From Chryseolinea serpens (GTDB taxonomy: Bacteria > Bacteroidota > Bacteroidia > Cytophagales > Cyclobacteriaceae), in the NCBI RefSeq assembly GCF_900129725.1, contig NZ_FQWQ01000003.1, positions 984,091 to 1,048,090 on the forward strand: 64,000 bases of DNA, in the 5' to 3' direction. Below are positions 8,399-18,800 of the stretch, in pieces. A program made the position numbers and the translations under genes. A model generated the notes under the pieces. It saw only the letters and a list, made by a program, of their open reading frames with translations. It made no database searches and was not told the DNA's origin. Positions within the stretch are counted from its first letter, which is position 1. Each line of letters opens with the position of its first letter.

Positions 8399-9727
8399 GT
8401 GCAAAACCTTCATCAAAATATCATCCTCTCCCTCGGCTACCTGGGTGAAATTGTGGACCAGCGGCTGCAAGCCCACTTTAATAAAACGGACGAAGGTTTT
8501 GCCTTTCCCGAATTGAAGATTGCGCCCGACGATGCGCCCCTCAATCACTTCCTGCTTCAACACAAACTCAACATCGAAGAATACACTACGCTGCTGCTGG
8601 CGCTGGTGCCACACCTTCAGCCGAATTTTATAGACGCCATCGTGCAGCGATTTATTCCCCAAGGTGGTGAGTTCCCGGAGATCGGCGGCGTGAAATTGAA
8701 CAACCACCGGGGCATGTTGCCCACGGGCGAAACTGCCCAGTTCATTTTAGCGGGCAACGACCTGGCCGGCCGCCTGCAGGTGGCGCAATATTTTTCGACC
8801 GATCATTTTTTTCACAAGGAGAACATCCTCACGCTCGAAGCGGTAAAGGAAGGCGAGCCGCGAATGAGCGGCCGGATTATGTTGTCGCAGGAATACGTGG
8901 AGTGGCTCACCATGGGAAAGGTCTACGCCCCCGCCTTCAGTCCCGACTTCCCCGCCAAGCGCATCGACACCGGGATGCACTGGGATGACGCCGTGCTGCA
9001 CCCCACCACACAACTCTATATCGACGACATCAAGATGTGGCTCGAACACCATCATCGCCTGGAACAAGATCCGTCGATCGCGCGAAAATTGAAACGGGGC
9101 TATCGCGTCTTGTTCTACGGTTCGCCGGGCACGGGCAAAACCCTGACCGCCTCGTTGCTGGGCAAACAATTTAACAAGGACGTCTACCGGATCGATCTGT
9201 CGCAGGTGGTGAGCAAATTTATCGGCGAGACGGAAAAGAACCTGGAGAAAATTTTCGCCAAGGCTGAAAACAAGAACTGGATCCTGTTCTTCGATGAGGC
9301 CGACGCCCTGTTTGGGAAACGCAGCGGTATTTCCAACGCACACGACAAGTACGCCAACCAGGAGGTGAGCTATTTGCTACAGCGTATTGAAGATTTTCCA
9401 GGGCTGATTGTGCTTGCCTCTAATTTCAAGAACAACATCGACCAGGCCTTTCTGCGAAGGTTCAACGCCATCATTCACTTTCCCATGCCCGACGCTGTGG
9501 AACGACTTTGTCTCTGGAAGAAAAATGTTCCCGAAACCGTTGCGCTGCAGGCCGATGTCAATCTCAAATCGTACGCGGATAAGTATGAGTTCAGTGGCTC
9601 CGCCATTAGCAACATCATGCAATATGCCAGTCTTTATGCGATGGCCCGTCAGAACGGAGGCATCACCAGCGACGACATTGGCAACGGCATTAAAAGGGAA
9701 TTGATGAAGGAGAATCGTTTACAGTGA
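8399..9727 (+). CDS. eCIS-type AAA+ ATPase
   Basis: A 442-residue protein with a GTG start 52 bp after the last DUF4157 gene. The N-terminal 200 residues have no obvious motif and include a family-specific domain before the AAA module. Walker A is GSPGTGKT at 241-248 and Walker B is ILFFDE at 295-300, followed by ADALFGKRS; a downstream ASNFKNNIDQAFLRRF stretch supplies sensor-1 and arginine-finger candidates. A single AAA+ ATPase of this architecture is a standard member of eCIS loci (Afp15/PVC15-like), where it is thought to help particle assembly. Its place after the cargo genes supports reading region 1 as the 3' part of an eCIS cluster. Confidence 0.88.
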   Translation: MQNLHQNIILSLGYLGEIVDQRLQAHFNKTDEGFAFPELKIAPDDAPLNHFLLQHKLNIEEYTTLLLALVPHLQPNFIDAIVQRFIPQGGEFPEIGGVKLNNHRGMLPTGETAQFILAGNDLAGRLQVAQYFSTDHFFHKENILTLEAVKEGEPRMSGRIMLSQEYVEWLTMGKVYAPAFSPDFPAKRIDTGMHWDDAVLHPTTQLYIDDIKMWLEHHHRLEQDPSIARKLKRGYRVLFYGSPGTGKTLTASLLGKQFNKDVYRIDLSQVVSKFIGETEKNLEKIFAKAENKNWILFFDEADALFGKRSGISNAHDKYANQEVSYLLQRIEDFPGLIVLASNFKNNIDQAFLRRFNAIIHFPMPDAVERLCLWKKNVPETVALQADVNLKSYADKYEFSGSAISNIMQYASLYAMARQNGGITSDDIGNGIKRELMKENRLQ

Positions 9728-9737
9728 GAGGTGCTCG

Positions 9738-10328
9738 CTACTGGCCATACTTCAGACCATCCGATGTCAGCCCCAATGGTTTGGCCATCAGGTTGTAATA
9801 ATTTTCGGTGGCATTCAACCACGTGATCTCGACCACTTCTTTTTCGGAGTAATGTTTGCGGAGCGTTTCAAAGGTTGCGTCGGTGGCGCTTTTGGTGAAA
9901 TTCACTTCTTCGAGATAGGCCAGGAGGGCTTTTTCTTTATCCGAAAATCTGGGGCTGTTCCTGAAGTTCATAAACTCTTTCCATTGCTGGAGCGCTAGCC
10001 TTTCCTTGTCGGCCATGAATTCGGAGCTGTTCGAACAAAAGGGGCAGTCATTCAGGTGCGAGGTGTAATAGCGGATGAAGAGCTTTGTTTCTTTTGGAAG
10101 ACTCAATTTCTTTTCGGCATTAAAGATCTTCACCGAAGTCATCAGTGCCGGGATGCTTCGCGCATAGATATATCGTAGCGGCGCGATCACTTTTCCAAAT
10201 TGTTTTTTGCTTAGGAAGTAAGCGATTTTCAAGGTGAGGCCTCCCGGATTTTCAACCGGGGCTAACCTGGGGACGGTTGTGTTCATTTGACTTTGTTTTT
10301 GTTGGAACAAAGCTAGGATCACGCGCAT
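9738..10328 (-). CDS. Carboxymuconolactone decarboxylase (AhpD-like) family protein
   Basis: A 196-residue cytoplasmic protein. The CPFC motif at residues 95-98 is the CxxC redox pair typical of the CMD/AhpD fold, and the all-helical sequence around it fits. Some family members are alkylhydroperoxidases; the substrate here is unknown. I keep the first ATG because AAAGGA precedes it at suitable distance; a second ATG at 10286 is an alternative. It follows the Crp/Fnr gene by 27 bp on the same strand, so the two probably form an operon in which the regulator controls a stress-related enzyme. Confidence 0.8.
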   Translation of the reverse strand: MRVILALFQQKQSQMNTTVPRLAPVENPGGLTLKIAYFLSKKQFGKVIAPLRYIYARSIPALMTSVKIFNAEKKLSLPKETKLFIRYYTSHLNDCPFCSNSSEFMADKERLALQQWKEFMNFRNSPRFSDKEKALLAYLEEVNFTKSATDATFETLRKHYSEKEVVEITWLNATENYYNLMAKPLGLTSDGLKYGQ

Positions 10329-10355
10329 TGGCGTCCTTTGACATTTATCAAAAAG

Positions 10356-10919
10356 TCAAACCTGCGACCGGATGCGGCTCAGCGTTTCCTGCGTGATGCC
10401 CAGGTAGGAGGCGATCATGCCTAGCGGCACTCGTTGGATGAGGGAAGGATTTTCTTTCATCAAGGTTTGGTAGCGTTGCAGGGCCGTCGCAAAATGAAGA
10501 TCGTCAAACCGTTGTTGGAGCTGGATGAGACCGGAGCTAACCAGGAGCCGGATCATGTGTTCGATGTCGTGGTGTTTGGCGCAGAGTTGTTCCGCTTCAT
10601 AATATTGGAGCGACCAAAGCACGGAAGGCTCCAGCAATTCGATCTGTCGCCGGTCGGGTTTGCGCGAGATATAGCTGACGATGGAGCAGGCAAACGTATT
10701 TTCTGGGCTGATCCAATCGGTGACGTCTTTGCCGTCGTTGTAATAATACGTGCGGGTGAGCCCGCGTTCGACAAAGTACAAATGATTGCAAACCGAGTTT
10801 TGATGGACCAGGATATGGCCCTTTCTCAGCTCATGCTTTTTTAGGATCGCCGCGAGCGCTTGTTGGCTGTCTGCGGAAAGTGGCGTTAACGCGGAAACGA
10901 CATTAAAAAATTTTTCCAT
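10356..10919 (-). CDS. Crp/Fnr family transcriptional regulator
   Basis: A 187-residue protein. An N-terminal cyclic-nucleotide-binding beta-barrel (about 25-110, with RKGHILVHQNSVCNHLYFVERG) is joined by a long helix to a C-terminal winged helix, where IASYLGITQETLSRIR forms the recognition helix. There is no N-terminal Cys cluster of the FNR type, so it is not an obvious oxygen-sensing Fe-S protein. Such regulators are common in Bacteroidota beside the enzymes they control; here the neighbour is the CMD-family gene. Confidence 0.88.
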   Translation of the reverse strand: MEKFFNVVSALTPLSADSQQALAAILKKHELRKGHILVHQNSVCNHLYFVERGLTRTYYYNDGKDVTDWISPENTFACSIVSYISRKPDRRQIELLEPSVLWSLQYYEAEQLCAKHHDIEHMIRLLVSSGLIQLQQRFDDLHFATALQRYQTLMKENPSLIQRVPLGMIASYLGITQETLSRIRSQV

Positions 10920-11139
10920 TGTTCATATTACGGTTTCCGTTCGTTCTGCGCAAGACCGGATGGAGAGACCTTCCCGGTCCCGTTAATATCGAAAAAAAAA
11001 GAACATTGGTCTTGTTTATTTAAACATCGATCAGGCGACATAAGCTTGCCGGAGCAACTTCATTTTCAGTTTGCCAAAAGATGATTTATATTGTAAGGTG
11101 CCTTATTTCAAGGCGATCAACAACTTAATCCCCTTGTCA

Positions 11140-13707
11140 ATGAATTGGTGGCAATCATCTCTCCAGGACATTTTTAAAAATTTAAGCACCAGCCAGCAAG
11201 GATTAACCGATGATTCTGCCAAATCCCGATTGACGGAGGTTGGGCCGAATGAGCTTATTGAAAAGAAGCGCAAGCCTCCGTTGACCATATTCCTAAACCA
11301 GTTCAAGGATTTTATGATCGTAGTACTGCTGGCCGCCGCGGTCATTGCCGGCATTGCAGGGGATCTGACCGATACGCTGATCATTGCTGTCATCGTGGTG
11401 CTCAATGCCATCGTTGGGTTCGTGCAGGAGAACAAGGCGGAAGAAGCGATGGAGGCACTAAAGAAAATTTCGGCGCTGCACGCGCAGGTAAGAAGGAACG
11501 GGAGCCGGGTGACCCTTCCCGCTGCCGAGCTGGTGCCGGGAGATATGGTAGAGCTGGAGGCTGGCAATGTCGTGCCGGCCGACATTCGCCTGGCTGAGGT
11601 TCATGGATTGCGCATCAATGAATCTGCTCTGACAGGAGAGTCGGTTCCAGCCGAGAAATCGGATCGGGCGCTTCCCGAAGCCGAACTTTCGCTGGGCGAC
11701 AGGATTAACATGGCATATAAAAGCACGCTCGTCACCAATGGCCGGGCGGTTGGCGTTGTCATCGCTACCGGTATGTCGACGGAAATCGGGTCAATTGCAA
11801 AAATGCTCCAGCAGGGGGAAGACGTCACACCCCTGCAAAAACGCATGGCGGATTTTGGGAGTAAGCTTTCTTACCTGGTACTGTTGATTTGTGTCGTGTT
11901 TTTTGGTGTTGGCTATCTGATGGATGAAGATCCTCTCAACATGTTGCTCACCTCCATATCACTGGCGGTTGCGGCTATTCCGGAGGCGTTGCCAGCGCTG
12001 ATCACGGTGGCGCTTGCTTCTGGCGCTAAACGCCTGGTTAAGAAAAATGCGCTCATCAGAAAGCTGTCCGCCGTGGAGACGCTTGGCTCGGTGACCTTCA
12101 TTTGTTCGGATAAGACCGGTACGCTGACTCAGAATAAGATGAAAGTTGTGCGCTCGGAAGATGACAGCGCGGAGACGCTAATCGATGGGCTGTCGGCTTT
12201 CGAATGTTGTCTGGCCCTTAACCATGATGTGAAAGCATCGGCAGATAAAAAATTCACGGGCGACCCGACGGAAATAGCATTGATAGAGTTCTTCCATGAA
12301 AGACACCCCGGCGGAGGATCAGAGAAACGTATTGCTCAGCTTGAACGGGTCGCAGAGCTTCCCTTTGATTCGGAGAGGAAACTGATGACCACACTTCACA
12401 AGTTTAACGACAGATTTCTCGTTACGTGTAAGGGTGCCGTAGAATCCGTAATAGCCATTTTAGCCGATCAAACCAAGGCTGCCTCCATTCTCGACAAGGC
12501 AACGGAATCAGCAAAGGATGGCATCCGGGTCATTGCATTTGCCTACAAGGTAGTGGATCATTTTCCGGGAACCATCAACAGTGAAAATATAGAACGCGGT
12601 CTGGTCTTCGCTGGTCTTGCCGGAATGATCGACCCGCCCCGGGAAGAGGCAAAAGTGGCGATAGGGGAGTGTAAAACTGCAGGTATAAAGGTGGTGATGA
12701 TAACGGGCGATCACCCAGCGACTGCCGCATACGTTGCACGGCAGGTTGGCATGCTGTCGGATGGCGAACTTGTAGTTACCGGGAAGGAGCTTCAACAGAT
12801 GAGCGATGATGAATTTGGAGAGAAGGTTGAAAAGGTTCGCGTATATGCCCGGGTCTCGCCGGAACAAAAATTGCGGATTGTAAAAACGCTGCAAAGCAAA
12901 AAGCACTTCGTGTCCATGACGGGCGATGGCGTAAACGATGCTCCGTCTCTTAAGGCGGCCAATATCGGAGTAGCCATGGGAATTACCGGTACGGACGTCA
13001 GCAAGGAGGCTTCCGATATGGTTTTGCTGGATGATAATTTTGCTACCATCGTAAAGGCCGTAAAGGAAGGAAGGCACATTTATGATAATATCCGGAAGTT
13101 TGTCAAGTATATCATGACCTGCAATGGAGCGGAGATCTGGACGATGTTCCTGGCACCACTCGTTGGTTTGCCTATTCCGCTGTTACCCATTCACATTCTT
13201 TGGATCAACCTGGTCACGGATGGGCTACCCGGCCTCGCCCTCGGAAGTGAAGCCGCTGAACCAGACATGATGAAGCGCCCACCCAGAAAGACCAATGAAA
13301 GTCTTTTTGCAGGGGGCATTGGCTTTCACATCGCCTGGGTCGGGTTGCTCATGGCCGGCGTCACGCTGGGAACGGAAGCCTGGGCAGTCCACAGTCAAAT
13401 GCCACACTGGCAAACCATGGTGTTTATGGTGTTGTCGCTGTCTCAACTTGGTCATGTGATGGGTATCCGAAGCGACCGGCAGTCCTTGTTCCGGTTAGGA
13501 CTGTTCAGCAACAAGCCGTTGTTGGGCGCGGTCCTTTTTACCTTCATTCTGCAGGTTGGAGTGATCTATCTCCCGGTGGCCAATAAGATTTTCAAGACAC
13601 AACCGCTAACCATTTATGAATTGTTTATTTCCATTGCGCTATCGCTTGTGGTCCTTGTCGCCGTCGAGATTGAAAAGTTATTTAAGCGACGGCCGGTTGC
13701 TCATTAG
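11140..13707 (+). CDS. P-type cation-transporting ATPase, P2A (calcium pump-like)
   Basis: An 855-residue inner-membrane pump starting at ATG 11140 (MNWWQSS); 23 upstream in-frame codons are not conserved-looking. Visible motifs are TGES in the actuator domain, the phosphorylation site DKTGT with Asp324, [11 protein letters not shown] in the hinge, and [13 protein letters not shown] in M6. The M4 motif reads PEALP where calcium pumps usually have PEGLP. The family moves Ca2+ (some members Na+, K+ or Mn2+) at the cost of ATP; the M6 sequence favours calcium. There is no heavy-metal-binding domain. Monocistronic, with 220 bp upstream. Confidence 0.9.
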   Translation: MNWWQSSLQDIFKNLSTSQQGLTDDSAKSRLTEVGPNELIEKKRKPPLTIFLNQFKDFMIVVLLAAAVIAGIAGDLTDTLIIAVIVVLNAIVGFVQENKAEEAMEALKKISALHAQVRRNGSRVTLPAAELVPGDMVELEAGNVVPADIRLAEVHGLRINESALTGESVPAEKSDRALPEAELSLGDRINMAYKSTLVTNGRAVGVVIATGMSTEIGSIAKMLQQGEDVTPLQKRMADFGSKLSYLVLLICVVFFGVGYLMDEDPLNMLLTSISLAVAAIPEALPALITVALASGAKRLVKKNALIRKLSAVETLGSVTFICSDKTGTLTQNKMKVVRSEDDSAETLIDGLSAFECCLALNHDVKASADKKFTGDPTEIALIEFFHERHPGGGSEKRIAQLERVAELPFDSERKLMTTLHKFNDRFLVTCKGAVESVIAILADQTKAASILDKATESAKDGIRVIAFAYKVVDHFPGTINSENIERGLVFAGLAGMIDPPREEAKVAIGECKTAGIKVVMITGDHPATAAYVARQVGMLSDGELVVTGKELQQMSDDEFGEKVEKVRVYARVSPEQKLRIVKTLQSKKHFVSMTGDGVNDAPSLKAANIGVAMGITGTDVSKEASDMVLLDDNFATIVKAVKEGRHIYDNIRKFVKYIMTCNGAEIWTMFLAPLVGLPIPLLPIHILWINLVTDGLPGLALGSEAAEPDMMKRPPRKTNESLFAGGIGFHIAWVGLLMAGVTLGTEAWAVHSQMPHWQTMVFMVLSLSQLGHVMGIRSDRQSLFRLGLFSNKPLLGAVLFTFILQVGVIYLPVANKIFKTQPLTIYELFISIALSLVVLVAVEIEKLFKRRPVAH

Positions 13708-13880
13708 AATGGCAGCGTGACCGTGTGGGTTGTTGCAATTTTGGTTTGGAGACAGAGCTTTCAGTAAAGAATTTTTAAAAAATATGTAGTACCTTGTCTG
13801 GAACACAGTTCACCATGACCGGGGTGGATTGGGAAGTATTTCGGGAGCGGGAGGGGCGAGTTCACATAACACCATAACGC

Positions 13881-14300
13881 ATGCTTGCAAAGATTTTTAC
13901 CAGCGATCCTGTTTCACCCCAGAGGGGTCTGGCCGTCATCCGGATCATCACCGGTCTGCTGATGGCCTATCACGGTCTGGAGATCTTCAACCCGGAACTC
14001 ATGGCGGGCTACGCCACCTGGGAGGTGATCAAAAAACTCCCGGCACCGACGGTCATGGTCTACATCGGCAAGGGACTCGAATTCGTGACGGGCATCTGCT
14101 TTTGCCTGGGAATTTTTATGCGCGTGGCTGCATTGTTCCTGATGACGGACATGTTGTTTATATGTTTTTTTGTGGGCAACGGAAAATTCTATTATGAAGA
14201 TCAGCATCCCTTCCTCTTTGCGCTGATCGCCCTGTTGTTCTTTTTCACGGGCCCGGGCAGCTGGGGTCTGCAATCCTGGCTTTCACGCAAAGACGCATAA
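13881..14300 (+). CDS. DoxX family membrane protein
   Basis: A 139-residue protein with four predicted membrane helices (about 17-35, 60-85, 87-105, 110-128). RIITGLLMAYHGLEIF near the N-terminus is typical of DoxX/DoxD-like proteins. Members are linked to redox or small-molecule transfer at the membrane, but the reaction is generally unknown. Its TAA stop shares a base with the ATG of the next gene, implying co-translation. Confidence 0.83.
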   Translation: MLAKIFTSDPVSPQRGLAVIRIITGLLMAYHGLEIFNPELMAGYATWEVIKKLPAPTVMVYIGKGLEFVTGICFCLGIFMRVAALFLMTDMLFICFFVGNGKFYYEDQHPFLFALIALLFFFTGPGSWGLQSWLSRKDA

Positions 14301-15712
14301 TGCGTCGTCATATGAGAAGATACCTTTTGCTTTTCCTCATCCTGAACGGCTGTGCGAACACCCATCCAAAACCAGGCGGCAGCTACCTGGGATTGCTGGC
14401 GATGCCAGGCATCACCTACCATATCTTTCTCGACAACCAGGGGGCCGTCCCGGTGTTGTATAACGCAACGTTCAAAGGCGACCCTTTTCCGCTGGACACG
14501 ATCTACTTTTCGGGTGACTCGCTTCATTTTCGGATGAAGGAATACTATTCGGAATACAAGGGTCGCTTCGACCCGGCGACAAATCGTATCGAAGGAATTT
14601 GGATTGATGAGGATTCACAGGCCCATCCATTGCACTTCAAAGCGGTGATGCCCGACACGGTTTCCGGGTTGCACCCGCGGTCGTCGCCAGTTTACACCTA
14701 TGAAAAACCGGCGTTGATGGAAGACGGGATAAAAACGAACACGCGGGAAGCTCAAAAGTTGTCGTCCGCAGGGATGGATAGTGTGATCACGCATCTCGCA
14801 AATGGAAAATTCAAAGATGTTCATAGTCTGCTGGTAGCCCGGAACAACGAGTTGGTCGTCGAAGAATATTTCTACCGGATCAATCGCGACAAAGTGTATA
14901 ACATTCAGTCCGCAACAAAAAGTGTCGTGTCGGCGCTTACGGGCATTGCGATAGGAAAGAAAGAGATCAGGAACACACAGCAAACCTTGTGCACGTCGTT
15001 GCCCGGCTATGAAAAATGGACTTGCGATGAAAAACATAAAACCATTACGCTCCACCAACTGCTCACCATGAGCACGGGCATCGAATGGGACGAACAAACC
15101 TATGACTATGTCGACGACCGCAATAGCCTCGTAAAAGCCTCGAGCGACAGCGACCAATTCATACACCTGCTTTTGCTCCCGCGAAATACCAAGACAACAC
15201 CCATCTTTGCCTACAATTCCCTCAACCATATCCTGATGAACGGCGTGCTGCGTCATGCCACGCACATGGAAAACAAAGACGAACTCAAAACGCGCCTTTT
15301 ACAGCCCCTGGGTATCGAAAATTACTACATCGCCGAACCGACCCCGATGGGTGCGATCGGAGACATCGATCTGCGCCCGAGAGACATGCTCAAGTTTGGG
15401 TTGCTCTATGCCAACCAGGGACGCTGGAACGGAAAGCAGGTGGTGCCGGCCAATTGGGTGACGGAATCCACGCAGCCAAAAATTCAACCCCGCCCAGGTC
15501 TTGGCTACGGCTACTTCTGGTGGACAAAAGATTTTGAACACAAAGAGAAAACCGTCTCCTCCTTTTTTGCCTGGGGCTATGGTGGGCAGTACATTTTTGT
15601 GGTGCCGGCCTTGCAATTGGTGGTGGTCATGTCGGGGAGTCATTGGGGTACGGATCCGGTGGACCAGGGCGTCCCGATAATGGAGGAAATACTAGCGGCG
15701 GTGGATGAATAG
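14300..15712 (+). CDS. Class C beta-lactamase-like serine hydrolase, lipoprotein
   Basis: A 470-residue protein with a lipoprotein signal (hydrophobic helix then NGC, about 5-18). The N-terminal 150 residues form a beta-rich domain. The hydrolase domain follows, with the S-x-x-K nucleophile motif SATK at 204-207, a YNS motif at 305-307 corresponding to Y-x-N/S, and a C-terminal GSHWG in the place of the K-T-G strand. Family members are DD-peptidases, esterases or beta-lactamases; without a KTG a beta-lactamase role is less likely and an esterase or peptidase role more so. The gene overlaps the DoxX stop by one base. Confidence 0.85.
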   Translation: MRRHMRRYLLLFLILNGCANTHPKPGGSYLGLLAMPGITYHIFLDNQGAVPVLYNATFKGDPFPLDTIYFSGDSLHFRMKEYYSEYKGRFDPATNRIEGIWIDEDSQAHPLHFKAVMPDTVSGLHPRSSPVYTYEKPALMEDGIKTNTREAQKLSSAGMDSVITHLANGKFKDVHSLLVARNNELVVEEYFYRINRDKVYNIQSATKSVVSALTGIAIGKKEIRNTQQTLCTSLPGYEKWTCDEKHKTITLHQLLTMSTGIEWDEQTYDYVDDRNSLVKASSDSDQFIHLLLLPRNTKTTPIFAYNSLNHILMNGVLRHATHMENKDELKTRLLQPLGIENYYIAEPTPMGAIGDIDLRPRDMLKFGLLYANQGRWNGKQVVPANWVTESTQPKIQPRPGLGYGYFWWTKDFEHKEKTVSSFFAWGYGGQYIFVVPALQLVVVMSGSHWGTDPVDQGVPIMEEILAAVDE

Positions 15713-15871
15713 CGTGCCGGTTTTGTCCCGTGTTGTTGGCAGCGAAAAGTCAGAAAATATATCTAAAAAAGGACCCGCATCTATGCGCGCGTAGCTTTAT
15801 CTTGAGCTGGATTTTGTGGACCGGAAAATGGGAGTGAAGCCTTCCGGGATCGCAGGAAAATACACCTCAGG

Positions 15872-18800
15872 ATGAACCCTTCAAGCCCTCGATTTTTCGC
15901 CCTGGCGATACTGGCCTGCCTGGGCCTGACCCACTGTTCGCCGAACAAAACGCAACCCCTCATGAGCCTGCTTTCGCCCGGAGAAACCGGGATCGATTTC
16001 AGCAACGCGCTCTACGAAGATGAGAACCTGAACATCCTCACGTTTGAATATTTCTACAATGGCGCGGGCGTTGGCACCGGCGATATCAACAACGACGGAC
16101 TGCCCGACATCTTCTTTGCCGCCAACATGACCGGCAACCGACTCTACCTGAACAAAGGCCACCTGAAATTTGAAGACATTACCGATGCGGCAGGATTCAA
16201 GCCGTCGGGAAAATGGGCCACCGGCGTTTCCATGGTCGACATCAACCAGGATGGCCGTCTCGATATTTATGTTTGTTATGCCGGCCCCCTGGCCGACCCC
16301 GCCCGGCGCGCCAACGAACTCTACATCAACAACGGCGACAACACGTTTACCGAGAGCGCTAAGGCCTATGGCCTGGCCGACACGGGCCATTCGGTGCAGG
16401 CCGCTTTTTTTGACTACGACGGCGACGGCGACCTCGACGTATACCTGCTCACCAACATCATGGACCAGACCGGCCCCAACGTGATCCGCCCCAAGCGTGT
16501 GCACGGCGAGATGATCAACACCGACCGCCTCTACCGGAACAACGGCAACCAAACCTTCACCGACGTTTCGAAGGAAGCCGGCATCACCATCGAAGGCTAT
16601 GGATTGGGGGTGGCCATCCAGGACATCAACCACGATGGATGGGCCGACATCTATGTCTCGAACGACTACCTGTCGAACGACTTGTTGTACATCAATAACC
16701 GCGATGGAACCTTCACTGACCGGCTGGCGCAATACTTCAAACACACCAGCTACTCGGCCATGGGCAACGACGTTTCGGATTTTAACAACGACGGTCGCCT
16801 TGACGTGATGGCCGTAGACATGCTGCCCCCCGACAACAAACGCCAGAAGCTGATGTTCGGCTCCACCAACTACGATCGCTACCGTTCCGAAGTACAATAC
16901 GGCTACACGCCCCAGTTCATGCGCAACACCCTGCAACTCAACGACGGCGACGATCCCCACGGCGAACCGCTCTTTAGCGAGATCGGCCAACTGGCCGGCG
17001 TGGAGGCCACAGACTGGAGTTGGAGCCCGCTGTTTGCCGACCTCGACAACGACGGAAGGAAAGACCTGCTCATCACCAACGGCTACCCACGCGACATCAC
17101 CAACCGCGACTTTGTGAACTACCGGATGCAGGAGTTCATGCAGCAGGAGAACGATCAATCGAAAAAGAAAAAAATGCAGGAGGCACTCAGCAGCATCGAG
17201 GGAGCACACCTTCCCGTGTTTGCGTTCCGAAATCAAGGCGATCTCACGTTCTCGGATCAGTCTGCCGTCTGGGGGTTCACCACACCAGCCTACTCCAGCG
17301 GCGCGGCCTATGCCGACCTCGATGGCGATGGCGACCTGGACTACGTTACCAACAACATCAACGGTCCGGCCTTTGTGTTTGAGAATCACGCCGAGCAGCT
17401 CACGGGAAAAAATCATTTCCTGCAACTCAACTTGAATGGCCCGGTGGGAAACTTGCAGGGCTATGGAGCGAAGGTCACCCTCTATCACGGCGACAGCATA
17501 CAATACCAGGAAGTTTCACCGTATCGTGGTTATCAATCCACCGTGGAACCCGGGCTTCATTTTGGTCTTGGAAAAAGGGATGCGGTAGATTCCGTGTTCA
17601 TCCGTTGGCCCGATGGCAAACAACAGACCGTGCGCACCGTGAAAGCGAATCAGGCGCTTGCCCTGCGTTACATCGATGCACGACCGGCGTCATCGCAAAG
17701 CCTGCCCACCCCAGGCCCGCTTTTTTTGCGCGCCGATAAATCCCGCCAGATCATCTATCGTCACCAGGAAACCGAGTATGCCGATTTCAAGATCCAGCCG
17801 TTGCTGCCGCATAAGTATTCCGAAAGCGGACCGGGCATCGCGGTAGGGGACGTGAACGGTGATGGCCTCGAGGACTTTTTTGTGGGCGGCGCCTTCAAAC
17901 AATCCGGCCAATTTTTTCTGCAGCGCGCCGATGGAACATTTTTACAAAAGCCCTTAACGACAACGACCAAATATGAAGAAGACGCCGGCGTACTGCTCTT
18001 TGATGCCGACGGCGACGGCGACAACGATCTCTATGTCGTGAGTGGCGGCAACGAATTCGAAGAAGGTTCGCCCTATTACCAGGACCGCCTGTATCGAAAC
18101 GATGGCAAAGGAAATTTCAGCTACGACGCTGAAGCCCTCCCCAAAGAAACCGCCACCGGCTCCTGTGTGACCGCCGCGGACTATGATGGCGACGGCGACC
18201 TCGATCTTTTTGTAGGGGGCAGAGCCACGCCGCACCGCTATCCACAACCCGGGCAAAGCTTCATCTTGCAAAACCAACAAGGCCGGTTCACCGACGTGAC
18301 CACCGCCATCGCGCCCGAGGTTCAGCACGCCGGCATGGTGACCGCCGCCCTCTGGACCGACGTCGACAACGACAACGCTCCCGACCTGATGATCACCGGC
18401 GAATGGATGGGCATCATGATCTTTAAAAACAACCACGGAAAATTCAAACCCGCCGAAGGACCGCTCGCCGTACAGCATTCCACCGGCTGGTGGAACAGCC
18501 TGCAAGCCGTGGACGCCGACGAAGACGGCGACACCGACTACATCGCCGGCAATTTAGGGCTGAACACAAAATACAAAACCACACCCGAAGAACCCGTGCG
18601 CGCATATGTGGACGATTTCAATCACGACGGCACAACGGAAGCGATATTGGCCTACTACATCCAACACGTGAACCGCCCGGCTCATCCTCGCGATGACCTT
18701 TTGCAGCAGATCGTGCAGTTCAAAAAGAAATACCAATCCTACAAAGCCTATTCCGACGCCACGGTCGAGACCGTCATCGCCGGCACCGACACGAAGCCCA

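Noticed and set aside
15881-17503. 540-codon open frame on the minus strand inside the FG-GAP gene
   Set aside because: Mirror of the repeated GAC/GGC-rich calcium-loop codons; its product is a low-complexity Val-rich string with no domain, and the plus-strand gene is certain.
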